Origin: DASCOT01 sp965197275
GTDB lineage: Bacteria > Acidobacteriota > UBA890 > WLXD01
Direction: 5' to 3'
NCBI GenBank assembly: GCA_965197275.1
Contig: CBDAMQ010000021.1
Location: forward strand, 1-64,000
DNA length: 64,000 bases
Shown in pieces: positions 25,489-35,254 of the stretch (position 1 is the stretch's first letter; each line of letters starts with the position of its first letter). Made by a program: the position numbers and the translations under genes. The notes under the pieces are model-generated. The model saw nothing but the letters and a program-made list of their open reading frames with translations, searched no databases and had not been told where the DNA came from.

Positions 25489-25921
25489 CTACTCGGCCGT
25501 AGGTGATTCAAGGTCGAAGCGTGGCGGCAAGTGCACCATGCGTTTCGATTCCTTGGCGATCAGGAACAAGTCGGTGACCTCCTTGATGGCGCGGCGCGGC
25601 AGGTCGGTACCGGCGGGACGCAAAAGTCCTTGCAGATGCTCCAAGGAGGAGACTCGGACTCCAGCGGAACAACTGATCAGCGCTTGATAGAAGGCCCACC
25701 AGCGCCGATAGGGGCCTAGGTGACGGAGGTACACCTCCTGAAACGAGCTTGCTCGACACCCCCCGACGCTCTCCGCCGAGCACGCGGTCAAGCGAAGGGA
25801 TGCTTATTCGAGCACACGCCTCCGCCGTATGCGGAGAGAAGACGCGGGTCGCCGCGCGCGCACCACCCCAGATGTTGCTGTGGTCGACGAAGATGTGGAT
25901 GAATCGGATCGTCCTCACCAT
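25489..25921 (-). pseudogene. Broken NYN-domain (PIN-like) protein gene
   Basis: From the ATG at 25919-25921 the minus strand reads IRFIHIFVDHSNIWGGARAA, then ARISIPSLDRVLGG and VSSKLVSGGVPP, the N-terminal half of a NYN-type nuclease domain with the conserved D-x-S-N. Just after that the frame loses sense. Another frame carries SSFQEVYLRHLGPYRRWW to a stop at 25489-25491, with a plausible C-terminal tail (EVTDLFLIAKESKRMVHL). At least one frameshift separates the two parts, so no full protein is made. Confidence 0.55.
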
Positions 25922-26248
25922 CGGCAGGGCTCGGCGCTCTCGTGTCGCCGGGGTTAATGCCCCGGCCTTCGTTGAGCGGGCATTACCGAGGTTCTGTCAC
26001 GTCCCAATCTACGCACGCATCGGTCATGTCGTGCGACACGTAGTCTCCGGCGTCGTCACGAAACTCGGCGCCGTACTCCGATGCGTCGACACCGGGTCGA
26101 GGCGCTCGGCGGGAGCCACCCACCTGCTGTCACGAGCACGAGGAACCCTGATGTTGGACTGGACTTGTGCCGGCAAAGGAGCGTCACTGTGGGTGCCTTC
26201 GGCCGACGGTTCCGGACCGAACATATGTGCACGAAAACCCAACCCGGC
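25922..26248. other. No gene seen between the NYN remnant and the DUF2924 gene
   Basis: About 330 bases with no convincing coding frame. It is the expected place for the promoter of the DUF2924/recombinase pair and possibly for an attachment site, but I can point to neither. Confidence 0.4.
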
Positions 26249-26722
26249 ATGGCCCCGCGCGGGGCCGATGAGACGCCCGGCCTTCAGAAGCGAATCGCAG
26301 CGCTGCGGGCGATGGATCTGCCCACGCTGCGTGATGAATGGTGGCGTCTTTACCAGACACCCCCGCCCCGGCGGCTGAGCCGCGATCTGCTGATCCGGGG
26401 CATCGCCTACAAGCTGCAGGAAAACGCCCACGGTGGCTTGAGCAAGGCCACCCAGCGCCGCCTTCGGACACTGGCCAAGACCTTCGCCCAGACCGGCCGT
26501 GTGGCCCCCGGGAGGGGTCCACGGTTGCGCCCGGGCGCGCGGTTGGTGCGGCAGTGGCGAGGCCAAACCTACGTGGTCAACGTCACTGAGACCGGCTTCG
26601 AGTATGCCGGTAAGCAGTATCGCTCCTTGAGCAGTATCGCCCGGCGCATCACCGGCGCCCATTGGTCCGGCCCCCGCTTCTTCGGCGTTCAGGGGGCGCC
26701 GCGCGCCAAGGGCTCGCCTTGA
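26249..26722 (+). CDS. DUF2924 family protein
   Basis: A 157-residue basic protein from the ATG at 26249 (an in-frame ATG at 26225 is also possible). The family pattern is clear: LQKRIAALRAMDLPTLRDEW, then RRLSRDLLIRGIAYKLQENA, then an RPGARLVRQWRGQTYVVNV beta segment and a C-terminal SLSSIARRITG that looks like a HTH or RAMA-type ending. DUF2924 genes commonly sit directly upstream of large serine recombinases in prophages and islands, as here. The TGA stop overlaps the recombinase TTG start (TTGA). The molecular role is unknown; likely an accessory DNA-binding factor of the recombinase. Confidence 0.85.
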   Translation: MAPRGADETPGLQKRIAALRAMDLPTLRDEWWRLYQTPPPRRLSRDLLIRGIAYKLQENAHGGLSKATQRRLRTLAKTFAQTGRVAPGRGPRLRPGARLVRQWRGQTYVVNVTETGFEYAGKQYRSLSSIARRITGAHWSGPRFFGVQGAPRAKGSP

Positions 26723-28453
26723 ACGAGGCGACTGCTCCTGCTTGCCGCAATAGCAACAAGCGCTGCGGTATCTACACCCGCAAGTCCCACGAGCATGGGC
26801 TGGATCAAGCCTTCAACTCCCTGCAGGCACAGCGTGAGGCCTGCGAGGCCTATATCGCCAGCCAGAAGCACGAAGGCTGGATGGCTCTACCCAATCACTA
26901 TGACGATGGCGGTGTGTCCGGCGCCACGATGGATCGGCCGGCGTTGCAACGACTGCTGTCGGACATCCAAGGGGGGGCGGATCGACGTCATCGTGGTGTA
27001 CAAGGTGGACCGGCTGACCCGGGCGTTATCGGACTTCGCCCGCATCGTGGAGGTGCTGGAGCGGTACGAGGTGTCGTTCGTGTCGGTGACCGAGCAGTTC
27101 AACACCACCAGCTCGATGGGCCGGCTGACGCTCAACGTGCTGCTGTCGTTTGCGCAGTTCGAGCGCGAGGTCACCGGCGAGCGCATCCGCGACAAGATCG
27201 CCGCCTCCAAGAAAAAGGGCCTGTGGATGGGCGGCAACCCGCCCCTGGGCTACGACGTGCGGGACCGGAAGCTGATCGTCAACGAGCCGGAGGCAGAGAC
27301 CGTCCACCATATCTTCCGCCTGTACCGTCAGCTCCGCTCGGTGCGGGAGCTACGTGAGCGGCTTGTAGTGGAGGGTGTCAGCAGCAAGCGCCGGGTGCTG
27401 CGCGACGGCCGCGTCAGGGGCGGGTTGCCCATCAACCGGGGGGCGCTGTATTACCTGCTGCGCAACCGCATCTACCGGGGACAGATCGTCCACAACGACA
27501 AGGCCTATCCCGGCGAGCATGAAGCCATCATCGATCGGGATCTCTGGGATGCGGTGCAGGTGACCCTGACCGACAACACCCGGGGCACCCGCCGCCGGGG
27601 CTCCCGGCGGCCCAGTCTTCTGACGGGCCTGCTGGTGGACGAGTGCGGCGAAGGCCTCACGCCCACCCATGCGGTTAAGAAGAACCGGCGCTACCGCTAT
27701 TACGTCTCCCGCCACCTGATCACCGAGGGCAAGCGAGCCGACCGCACAGGGTGGCGCATCCCGGCGGCGGATCTGGAGGGTCTCGTCGTGGCCCGTCTGC
27801 GGGAATGGCTCACCGACCCAGCCGCGGTGAGCGCCGTTATGGAAGGCGAGTGCCCGGATGCGGCAGCCCTAGCAGCTTTGATCGCCAGCGCCAAGAGGCT
27901 CGCCGAACGGTGGCCGAGCCTGAGACCGGATCAAGCCGGGGCGTATCTGGAGAGCCTCCTGCGCCGGGTCATCATCCGGTCCGGTGGTATCCAGATCGAG
28001 ATCGCCGCTGACCGGGTCACCGAGGCGGTGTGCTCGGAGTCCGATGGCCGGCCAGTGCCGCCATCAACCCTCACCCACGACACCATCACCCTGGAGGTTC
28101 CCGCCGTGCTCCAGCGTGCCGGCATGGCGGTGAGGCTGATCGTCCCCGGCGCCGGGGACAAGCCCCGGCCGGACCCGAGCCTGATGCGGCTGCTGGTGCG
28201 CGCCTTCAGGATCCGTGATCGACTGGACCGCAGCCCCGATCTCACCATCCAGAGGATCGCCGAGGCCGAGGGTGTGGTGGCCTCCTACGCCACCCGGCTG
28301 CTGCGGTTGAGCTTCCTGGCGCCGGGTATCGTCGCGGCCATCCTCGAAGGCCGCCAACCGCCCGAGTTGACCGCCAACAAGCTCATGCGCGACACGCGAC
28401 TGCCGCTGGAATGGACCGCGCAGCGGCAGCGTCTGGGGTTTCCGACCGCCTAG
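26719..28453 (+). pseudogene. Large serine recombinase, frameshifted in a G7 run
   Basis: A phage-type site-specific recombinase of about 577 residues. The resolvase domain begins CGIYTRKSHEHG, with the nucleophile serine at about residue 23 and SLQAQREACEAYI after it. The frame then breaks at seven Gs (26971-26977). In the next frame the protein resumes at GRIDVIVVYKVDRLTRAL and continues through the recombinase domain (KKKGLWMGGNPPLGYDV) and the beta-ribbon part (TPTHAVKKNRRYRYYV) to the stop at 28453. Removing one G restores a complete protein. Either this is a real inactivating indel in a homopolymer or a read error. TTG start overlapping the DUF2924 stop implies coupling. It lies 210 bases from tRNA-Ser. 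Confidence 0.85.
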
Positions 28454-28661
28454 TCTTTGAATGGCCACCGTCAGCGGCCCAAACCCGTACCACCGAAAGG
28501 GGCTCGAGAGACATTGGCACCGCAAGCTGGCGCCGGAGCGCACCGTGGTGTCTCTGTTCGCTTCAGGGGTAGTGTCGAGTACCGCTAATGTCCTGAGAAT
28601 CAAAGGGATATAGGCGGCGGTCTTGATAACTCCCGCAGTAATCTCAATGCCTCAAGTGGTA

Positions 28662-28751
<90 letters not shown>

Positions 28752-28840
28752 GCACGACGGGCGCACGCTCATCCTAGCAGGGGCGCGGGGGGTAGTCTGG
28801 CCACTGGCCACGCCAGGGTAACTGGCGGCGTGGGCTCGGA

Positions 28841-29938
28841 TCAGACGGTGCCGATGTCGCGCGCCGAGGGGATCCCGTCGAGGCTCGTGGCCTGAGTGAT
28901 CGCATCGACAACGGCGTCGGCCACCGCGGCGGCGGCGGCGGCATCGAGCCGATCGAGATCCGACACCGTGCTGACTTCTGCGCCGTTGTTGGTCGCCAGG
29001 GCGAAGAGCGTGTCGCCATCGAAGATGGTGTGCGCCGGGACGACGGCGCGCGCCAGTCCGTCGTGGGCAACCGATGCCAGCCGATTGCACTGCGGCTTGG
29101 TCAGCGTGCGGTTGGTCGCCACGACCCCGATCGCGGTGTTCATTCCCGCCGACCCGCTGCTGGGGCCGCCGTGTTCCAGCAGCACCGCCTCGGTATCTCG
29201 CAGCGTGTTGCCGTCCGCAGCCAGCGCCCCCGCAATCAGTCGGCCGTCGGCGGGATCGCGAACGTCGCCACGGCTGTTGACCGCCATCATTGCGGCGATC
29301 ACCGTTCCATCGTCGAAGCGGAAGCCGGCGCTACCGATCCCACCCTTCATGCGGCCGCGACCCAGCATCTTGCCGATCGTGGCGCCGGCGCCGGCGCCGA
29401 CGCTGCCACGCGCCACCGGGTCTGCCGTCGCTGCGACGCAGGCAGCGTAACCGTCCTCCGCGGTCGGTGCGCTGCCGCCGGTCCCGACGCCCAGATCGTA
29501 GAGCACCGCGCCGGGAACGATCGGGATCGACTGGCCGCCGAACTCGAGACCGACGGAAGTCTCCTGCAAACGACGCACGACTCCGTCGGCGGTCGCCAGC
29601 CCGGGGGCGCTGCCGCCGCTGAGGACGATCGCGTGTACCTGATCAATCGCGTTCTCGGATCGCAGCAGATCGGTTTCGCGCGTTCCCGGCGCCGCGCCGC
29701 GCACCGCGACCCCGCCGGTGGCTCCCCCGGGGATTACCACGACGGTGCAGCCGGTGGGCCGCTGGCTGATGACCCGCTGACCGACGAGCACTCCAGCGAC
29801 GTCAGTCAACGTAACCCGGTCGCCGTGGCGCCGGACGCTCCGCTCGCCTACCTGCGCTCCTGTAGGCCGCGCGAACCCACTCGTGGCGGGCAGCAACGCC
29901 GCGAGCATGAGCGACAGTTGGCGTCGGCTCCACTTCAT
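28841..29938 (-). CDS. P1-family (DmpA-like) peptidase, exported
   Basis: A 365-residue protein from the ATG at 29936-29938, which gives a twin-arginine-like signal (KWSRRQLSLMLAALLPA) followed by a mature N-terminus. P1 peptidases are Ntn-type enzymes that self-cleave and release N-terminal residues. The family pattern is clear: LTDVAGVLVGQ, VVIPGGATGGVAVRG, AIVLSGGSAPGLATADGV, GAVLYDLG, KGGIGSAGF, and the self-processing site region GMNTAIGVVATN, where the nucleophile would be T (NTAIGVV), as in many homologues. It is divergent from a glycosyltransferase gene with a 36-base gap. Substrate not predictable. An upstream in-frame extension to 30037 overlaps that gene and is rejected. Confidence 0.88.
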   Translation of the reverse strand: MKWSRRQLSLMLAALLPATSGFARPTGAQVGERSVRRHGDRVTLTDVAGVLVGQRVISQRPTGCTVVVIPGGATGGVAVRGAAPGTRETDLLRSENAIDQVHAIVLSGGSAPGLATADGVVRRLQETSVGLEFGGQSIPIVPGAVLYDLGVGTGGSAPTAEDGYAACVAATADPVARGSVGAGAGATIGKMLGRGRMKGGIGSAGFRFDDGTVIAAMMAVNSRGDVRDPADGRLIAGALAADGNTLRDTEAVLLEHGGPSSGSAGMNTAIGVVATNRTLTKPQCNRLASVAHDGLARAVVPAHTIFDGDTLFALATNNGAEVSTVSDLDRLDAAAAAAVADAVVDAITQATSLDGIPSARDIGTV

Positions 29939-29974
29939 GCCGATCACCTTAGCAGGTCGTGTACCCTCTGGGCC

Positions 29975-31135
29975 GTGCGCATTCTCTACGTGGCTGCGGG
30001 CACGCCGATTCCGGGTACACACGGCGGTAGCGTGCACGCTCTACAGCTGTGTCGCGCGCTTGCCGCCAACGGTAACGATGTGCATATGGTCGCGCCGGCA
30101 TCCGATGGCGATGACCACTCGACGGACCTCGGCGGTGTGGTCCTCCACCCGCTGCCGTGGCGGCCACTGCCGGCCCAACTCGAGTGGGCCCGCTGGCGTC
30201 AGGTGGGTCGCATCGCTCAGCAAGTGAGACCCGATGTAGTGGTCGAACGCTTCTACACGTTCGGCGGCACTGGGCTGGTTGCGGCGCGCGCCATCGGCGT
30301 GCCAGCGGTACTCGAGGTGAACTCTCCGGCTCGGCCTTATCCGGGATCGTTGCGCGACCGCCTCGACGCATTGACGCTGATCCGCCCGGTTCACCGCTGG
30401 CGGCGCTGGCAGCTGAACGCCGCCTCGCGCTACTACACCACCGGTGCAGTGTTGCTTCCAGAGCACCTGCAGCAGCGCGCCACACTCATCGTCAACGGCG
30501 TCGACTGCGATCAAATCCGCCCCGGTGAGCCGCCGCCTGACGGCGGGCCACTACGCTGCATCTACGTCAGCAGTTTCCGCGCCTGGCACGGCGCTGTTGA
30601 CCTGGTGGGCGCGACGATCGACGCAATCGCGGCGGGTGCTGATATCCACCTCACGTGTGTAGGCCAGGGTCCGACGCATGATGCGGCGCGCCAGCTGGCG
30701 ACCGCTTCGGCCGCTTCCGAGCGCATCGTGTTCAGCGGCCCGGTGCCACACGCGGAGATCCCGCGGTACCTCGCCTCGTCACACGTCGGGATAGCACCAT
30801 TCAGCCCGCGCCATTTTCGGGCCCTCGAGCTCGGCTGGTTCTGGTCGCCCATCAAGATCTTCGAGTACCTCGCCGCCGGGCTTCCAGTGATCACCGCCGA
30901 TATTCCTGAGTTGCGCGCGTTGATCACCGACTCCGTCGGGCACTTCTACCCGCCCGACGACGCCACGGCGCTGGCGCAGCTTTTGATCGACGTCTCCGGA
31001 CAGCGCCCCGAGCTGCGCCAGGCCGCCCGCGCCGCGCGCCAGCTCGCCGAGGAGCGCTATGCCTGGGACCGGCAAGCCGCGGCGGTCGAGGGCGTGCTCA
31101 CGGACGCCCTGGCCGAGCGCGCTGCGTCACGCTGA
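29975..31135 (+). CDS. GT4-family glycosyltransferase
   Basis: A 386-residue GT-B glycosyltransferase from the GTG at 29975 (VRILYVAAGTPIPGTHGGSV). The N-terminal acceptor domain has the GGSVHALQL glycine-rich loop. The C-terminal donor domain has RCIYVSSFRAWHGAVDLV, VFSGPVPHAEIPRYLASS, and the donor-binding KIFEYLAAGLPVITADIPEL near residues 295-315, with the conserved E of E-x7-E. Probably transfers a nucleotide-activated sugar to a cell-surface or lipid acceptor; no pathway neighbours identify the substrate. The frame is open 300 codons further upstream, but that extension is antisense to the P1 peptidase gene and is not coding. Confidence 0.88.
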   Translation: MRILYVAAGTPIPGTHGGSVHALQLCRALAANGNDVHMVAPASDGDDHSTDLGGVVLHPLPWRPLPAQLEWARWRQVGRIAQQVRPDVVVERFYTFGGTGLVAARAIGVPAVLEVNSPARPYPGSLRDRLDALTLIRPVHRWRRWQLNAASRYYTTGAVLLPEHLQQRATLIVNGVDCDQIRPGEPPPDGGPLRCIYVSSFRAWHGAVDLVGATIDAIAAGADIHLTCVGQGPTHDAARQLATASAASERIVFSGPVPHAEIPRYLASSHVGIAPFSPRHFRALELGWFWSPIKIFEYLAAGLPVITADIPELRALITDSVGHFYPPDDATALAQLLIDVSGQRPELRQAARAARQLAEERYAWDRQAAAVEGVLTDALAERAASR

Positions 31136-31189
31136 GGCGGCTCGGCGAGCTCCCGGAGGGCCGCAGGCGCGATGGTAGACTCCGGCGGC

Positions 31190-32980
31190 ATGACCGGGGA
31201 GATGTTGATCGTCGTCGGTGTGCTGCTGACGGCCCTTGTCCTGTGGGTCACCGAGTGGTTACCGATTGACCTGGTCGCCGTATGTATCCCGGTCGTATTG
31301 ATGGTGACCCGCGTCCTGGAACCTGCCGACGCGGTAGCCGGCTTTGCCAGCACCGCCTTGCTGACTGTGGCGTCTGTGCTCGTCGTTTCCGATGGCCTGA
31401 CGCGTACCGGCGTGATCACCTACGTCGGCAATCGCATTATCCATTTCGCCCGCGGTGATGAGCGACGGCTGCTGTTCGCGGTGATGATCACCATGGCGGT
31501 GTTCTCGGGTTTCATCAACAACACTGCCGTGGTGGCGATGTTCCTGCCAATCATGCTCGGGGTCGCCCAGGAATTCGAGATCTCGCCCTCGAAGCTGCTC
31601 ATTCCGCTGTCGTTCGCGTCCATCCTGGGCGGCACGACAAGCCTAATCGGTACCTCCACGAACATCCTCGTCCATGGGCTCATGGAGGAGAACGGGATGC
31701 GTGGCATCGGTCTGTTCGAGATCAGCCCGATGGGCCTGGTGTATGCCGCCGTTGGCATCGCCTACCTGTACTGGGTGGGCCGCCATTTCTTGCCGGATCG
31801 TGGGCCGGTTACTTCGTACCTCCAGAGCCAGCGCGGCGCCACTGAGTACATGACCGAGGTACAGGTGCCCGAGGGCTCCGACCTCGTCGGGCGCCGGGTC
31901 GATGAAGCGCTCCAGGCAGCTCACCCGGACGTTCGCTTGCTGCAAATCATCAGGGGCGACGCGCTATTCTGGCCGCCGCTCGACAAGGTGGTTATCGGAG
32001 CCGGCGACGTGTTTCTGCTCAAGGGAGACGTCAACCAACTCCTGGCGCTCTACAAAGAGAAGGGGTTGGAGCTGCTTCCCGGCCTCAAGGCCGAGGCAAT
32101 TCGCTATGCGGTGAAAGACATGGCGCTCGCAGAGGCCGTGATCACGCCGAATTCGCGGCTTATCGGCCGCTCGCTCGGCGAGATCAACTTTCGTCAGCAT
32201 TACGGCGGCTCGGTAATGGCACTACAGCGCCACGGGGATCATCTCCGCGACGAGCTCCCGACGGTCAGGCTGCGCGTCGGTGACGTCCTCCTGGTTATGG
32301 CGGATCGAGTCGACATCCATCGGCTCATGACCTACGACGAGTTTCTGGTATTGGAAGGTGTGCAGGAGGTCGTCGTCAACCGCGAGAAAGCGCCCATCGC
32401 CGTGGGGCTGGTTCTCGGGCTGGTGGTGCTCGGGGGGGCCACCGACATTCCGATCATGACCCTCGCGATGGTGTCGGCGGTGCTCATGGTGCTTACGCGC
32501 TGCCTGACCATGCGGCAGGCCTACGCGTCGCTGGATCTCTCGGTTCTGATGTTGATCGGCGGCGCCATTGCGCTGGGTCGGGCGATGGACGAAACAGGCG
32601 CCGCAACCGTACTAGCGCAGGCCGTGGTCGGGAGCGTCGGACAGTACGGTCCGGTGGTGGTGCTGTCGGGCGTCTACTTGATGACGGTGTTGTTCACCGA
32701 GCTGATGTCGAACGCCGCCGCCGCGGTACTGATGGTGCCGATTGCTCTGGGCGTGGCGACCAGCCTGGGCGTGGATCCGCGACCGTTCGCCATCGCCGTG
32801 GCGTTCGCCGGCTCGGCGGCGTTCTCGACGCCCATCGGCTATCAAACCAACACGCTGGTCTACGGACCGGGCGGCTATCGCTTTCTCGACTACACTCGCG
32901 TCGGGCTGCCGCTGAACATCATTCTCTGGGTGCTGGCAACTCTGCTGATCCCCGTTTTCTGGCCCCTGACCCCCGCCTGA
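31190..32980 (+). CDS. SLC13/DASS-family permease with two RCK_C domains
   Basis: A 596-residue inner-membrane transporter from the ATG at 31190 (an ATG at 31172 adds six residues). The N-terminal membrane half has the helix-hairpin motif GFINNTAVVAMFLPI and the substrate-site motif GGTTSLIGTSTN. Residues about 205-400 are cytoplasmic and contain two RCK_C/TrkA_C-like domains (SDLVGRRVDEAL, and NSRLIGRSLGEINFRQHYGG). The membrane half then resumes, with the second motif SAAFSTPIGYQTNTLVYGPG near the end. Transports a divalent anion (dicarboxylate or sulfate), probably sodium-coupled; which one is not readable. Follows the glycosyltransferase gene by 36-54 bases. Confidence 0.88.
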   Translation: MTGEMLIVVGVLLTALVLWVTEWLPIDLVAVCIPVVLMVTRVLEPADAVAGFASTALLTVASVLVVSDGLTRTGVITYVGNRIIHFARGDERRLLFAVMITMAVFSGFINNTAVVAMFLPIMLGVAQEFEISPSKLLIPLSFASILGGTTSLIGTSTNILVHGLMEENGMRGIGLFEISPMGLVYAAVGIAYLYWVGRHFLPDRGPVTSYLQSQRGATEYMTEVQVPEGSDLVGRRVDEALQAAHPDVRLLQIIRGDALFWPPLDKVVIGAGDVFLLKGDVNQLLALYKEKGLELLPGLKAEAIRYAVKDMALAEAVITPNSRLIGRSLGEINFRQHYGGSVMALQRHGDHLRDELPTVRLRVGDVLLVMADRVDIHRLMTYDEFLVLEGVQEVVVNREKAPIAVGLVLGLVVLGGATDIPIMTLAMVSAVLMVLTRCLTMRQAYASLDLSVLMLIGGAIALGRAMDETGAATVLAQAVVGSVGQYGPVVVLSGVYLMTVLFTELMSNAAAAVLMVPIALGVATSLGVDPRPFAIAVAFAGSAAFSTPIGYQTNTLVYGPGGYRFLDYTRVGLPLNIILWVLATLLIPVFWPLTPA

Positions 32981-33111
32981 GCGCACCGCCCGGCGACGCG
33001 CCGGCTGGTGGCAACCGCGGGTATACACTGTGGCTATCGCCTGCCTTGACGGCGTCCGAAAGCCGGCGACCGTCCCACTGTCAGTTAGCTCCGATCGAGC
33101 AGGAGGACTCC

Positions 33112-33882
33112 GTGAAGCCCGGTTTCTTGCGCGCTGTTTTCGCCATTGCCCTTTGCGGCGCCCTCATCGCCGCCGGCCCGGTGCCGCAGGAAGACCTGGC
33201 GGTCTCCTTCACGGTGACCAACCCCGAGGAAGGCTCCAACACGATGAAGGCCACGGTCGGTGGCGACCATGCGCGCCTGGACATGCAGGGCGTATCGATC
33301 ATCTGGGGGCCGCTGGCATGGATCATGGTTCAGCACGACAACCAGATGTTCATACGGTTCACCAAGGAGATGATGGACCGCATGCGGCAAATGATGGAGC
33401 GCATGCCACCGCAGATGCGCGGCGGCGACATGCCCGATCCGGACGATTTCGACCCTGCCGGCTTCTCGTTCCGTCGGACCGGCGCCACCGACACCGTAAC
33501 CACGAGCGACGGGGTGCAGCACCCGATCTTCGGCGTCGATATGACCGGACCCGACGGCCAGCTGGCTTCGCTGTGGATGTCGACGTCTGCCGAGGTCGGC
33601 CTGTTCGAGGTCTGGAGCCGGCTGGCGGAGCACCTCTCGAAGGTCGCCGGGCCGATGATGGGGGGTGGCCCGGGCGGCAGCAATCCCATGGCGGGCATGG
33701 CCGAGTACCTGCAGCTGGCGCGGGCTCGAGGGCTCCCCGACGGGCGTGTGCTGCGGATGGACTCGGCAGACGGCGTCAGCATGGTAGTCAACGGCTGGGA
33801 GTACGGGCCGTTCGACGGCAACTGGAAGGAAGCGCCGCAAACCTATCGCGAGCAGAAAATGCCGATGATCCAGCGCCCGTAG
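33112..33882 (+). CDS. Exported hypothetical protein
   Basis: A 256-residue protein from the GTG at 33112, preceded by a strong AGGAGG (33101-33106). Residues 1-23 form a signal peptide (KPGFLRAVFAIALCGALIAA). The mature part begins with a beta-rich segment (VSFTVTNPEEGSNTMKATVG) resembling DUF4412-like periplasmic proteins. It contains a methionine-rich stretch (MMDRMRQMMERMPPQMRGG) near 82-105 and another MMGGGPGG run, which could bind metal such as copper. Not assigned to a family; no partner genes suggest a role. Confidence 0.75.
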   Translation: MKPGFLRAVFAIALCGALIAAGPVPQEDLAVSFTVTNPEEGSNTMKATVGGDHARLDMQGVSIIWGPLAWIMVQHDNQMFIRFTKEMMDRMRQMMERMPPQMRGGDMPDPDDFDPAGFSFRRTGATDTVTTSDGVQHPIFGVDMTGPDGQLASLWMSTSAEVGLFEVWSRLAEHLSKVAGPMMGGGPGGSNPMAGMAEYLQLARARGLPDGRVLRMDSADGVSMVVNGWEYGPFDGNWKEAPQTYREQKMPMIQRP

Positions 33883-33924
33883 TGGGCCGCTGACGGCGAC
33901 CACGAGCCGCTGCGAACGGCACCG

Positions 33925-34293
33925 ATGGCAGACCCATCGAGCGCGGACGAACAGCTCGAGTTGCTCGAGTTGCTCGCCCTGTGCACCGAGGCAAAACGGC
34001 TGACGCGGGCGCGCAAGGAGGCGAGCAAGGTCCACTTTCTCACCGCCGGCCCCGATCTTTGGATTGCCGCTGCCAGCGCCTACAACGTGGTGCTTGATCT
34101 CACCGCCAAGCGCGTGCAGCACGGCTGTCGGGATTTCCTCGGGCAGGCGCGAGAACGACGCTTATGCAAGCACGTCGCAGCGCTCCTGTTGGCGATGGAT
34201 CGCGATGTGGCGCTCGAGGTCATACGTGGCCTGGCCGTCCCCTACGGTGAATGGCATCTGGAGGTGATCGCCGCCCGCGGATTCAAGAACTGA
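33925..34293 (+). CDS. Small protein with a degenerate SWIM zinc finger
   Basis: A 122-residue protein. Residues 52-90 have the SWIM pattern YNVVLDLTAKRVQHGCRDF followed by RRLCKHVAALLL. C68, C81 and H83 fit the CxC-x(n)-CxH motif, but the first Cys is replaced by His66. SWIM domains bind DNA or protein. It follows the exported protein gene by 42 bases on the same strand. Function otherwise unknown. Confidence 0.7.
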   Translation: MADPSSADEQLELLELLALCTEAKRLTRARKEASKVHFLTAGPDLWIAAASAYNVVLDLTAKRVQHGCRDFLGQARERRLCKHVAALLLAMDRDVALEVIRGLAVPYGEWHLEVIAARGFKN

Positions 34294-34638
34294 GGACACC
34301 GAATCCGTCCGCCGACTGGCGCGCACCTGACCGATACCAAGGCGAGCAAGAAACACGACTCATCCGGCTGTCGAGTACGATTCCAGCGCCCGGTTTCTGG
34401 CGCTCAGTGGCTGGCGTGCTGCCTCCAGAAATCAGCCGGAAACATACGCTTTGATGTCGGCTTGGTGCTCGATCGGGCGCCGGAAAAAAGGCCAGTCCGG
34501 GCGACGAACAGGAGGGGAATCCGGCCGCCGGACGCCGACTTGACAAGCCTCTCGTCGCCAGTGACAGTGGCGGTTGCCGTTCCCGTCCGCCAACTCAAGC
34601 TCCCTGCTCGAAATCTCCAGGTTCCGAAGGAGGAATGA
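34294..34638. other. No gene seen upstream of the exported 174-residue protein
   Basis: About 345 bases with no convincing coding frame on either strand and no strong hairpin. Presumably includes the promoter of the following gene, which is preceded by GGAGGA at about 34629-34634. Confidence 0.4.
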
Positions 34639-35163
34639 ATGAGGTCTAGGCTGTTGATCGCAGTGCTGATGATCGCAGCGCTGGCCACGGCCGGGACGGC
34701 CCAGGCCCAGACGAGCGCCAACCTGTTCACCGGGAAGATCGCCCCCGGGATTACCAAGAAGTTCTCGTTCACTTCGACCGAGTCGATCATCATCGGGGTC
34801 AAGTTCACTGCGTTCGCCAAGACCGATGTCGATATCGTTGTCGTGGACGTTACCAACGACGGTGACGCCGAAGATGACGACCGGGTCATCGGCGATTTCT
34901 CGTCCGGCGTGTTGCGCATGGAAGAGGGCGTGATCAGCGTTGGTGGCGGTCGGACGATCGACGTCTGCGTTACCAGCGCGAGTGGTCCCAACTCTCGCTA
35001 CACGCTCGTGTTCTACACCCTGGCGGCAACTGACATTGTAAAGGGACCGTCCTCGGTACAGGTACGCGAGGCCGGCGAGTTCTCTGTCGCCCAGCCCTCG
35101 TCGGACGCCGATACGGCACGCCTGCAAGAGATCGTCAGCGAGAGTCTACGCGTCAAGAGGTGA
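34639..35163 (+). CDS. Exported hypothetical protein
   Basis: A 174-residue protein with a textbook signal peptide: residues 1-24 (MRSRLLIAVLMIAALATAGT ending AQAQ), cleavage likely after AQA. The mature part is a beta-rich single domain of about 110 residues (FTGKIAPGITKKFSFTSTES, VDIVVVDVTNDGDAEDDDRV, RYTLVFYTLAA) with the look of a PPC-like or Ig-like extracellular sandwich. Strong ribosome-binding site GGAGGA precedes the ATG. Stand-alone gene; function unknown. Confidence 0.78.
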   Translation: MRSRLLIAVLMIAALATAGTAQAQTSANLFTGKIAPGITKKFSFTSTESIIIGVKFTAFAKTDVDIVVVDVTNDGDAEDDDRVIGDFSSGVLRMEEGVISVGGGRTIDVCVTSASGPNSRYTLVFYTLAATDIVKGPSSVQVREAGEFSVAQPSSDADTARLQEIVSESLRVKR

Positions 35164-35254
35164 CCTGACCGGCACGCCGCGAGATCCGTGCAGGGCGGCG
35201 CTGGCATTGTCCCTGTTTTTCTTGCGTGGCCGGCTGACGCCGACCCGGGCTGAC

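Noticed and set aside
29030..29974. A 300-codon upstream extension of the glycosyltransferase frame
   Set aside because: It is antisense to the P1 peptidase coding region and lacks sensible protein sequence; GTG 29975 is the better start.
33085..34122. A 345-codon minus-strand frame
   Set aside because: It is antisense to the exported and SWIM-like genes and is rich in His/Arg without a domain.
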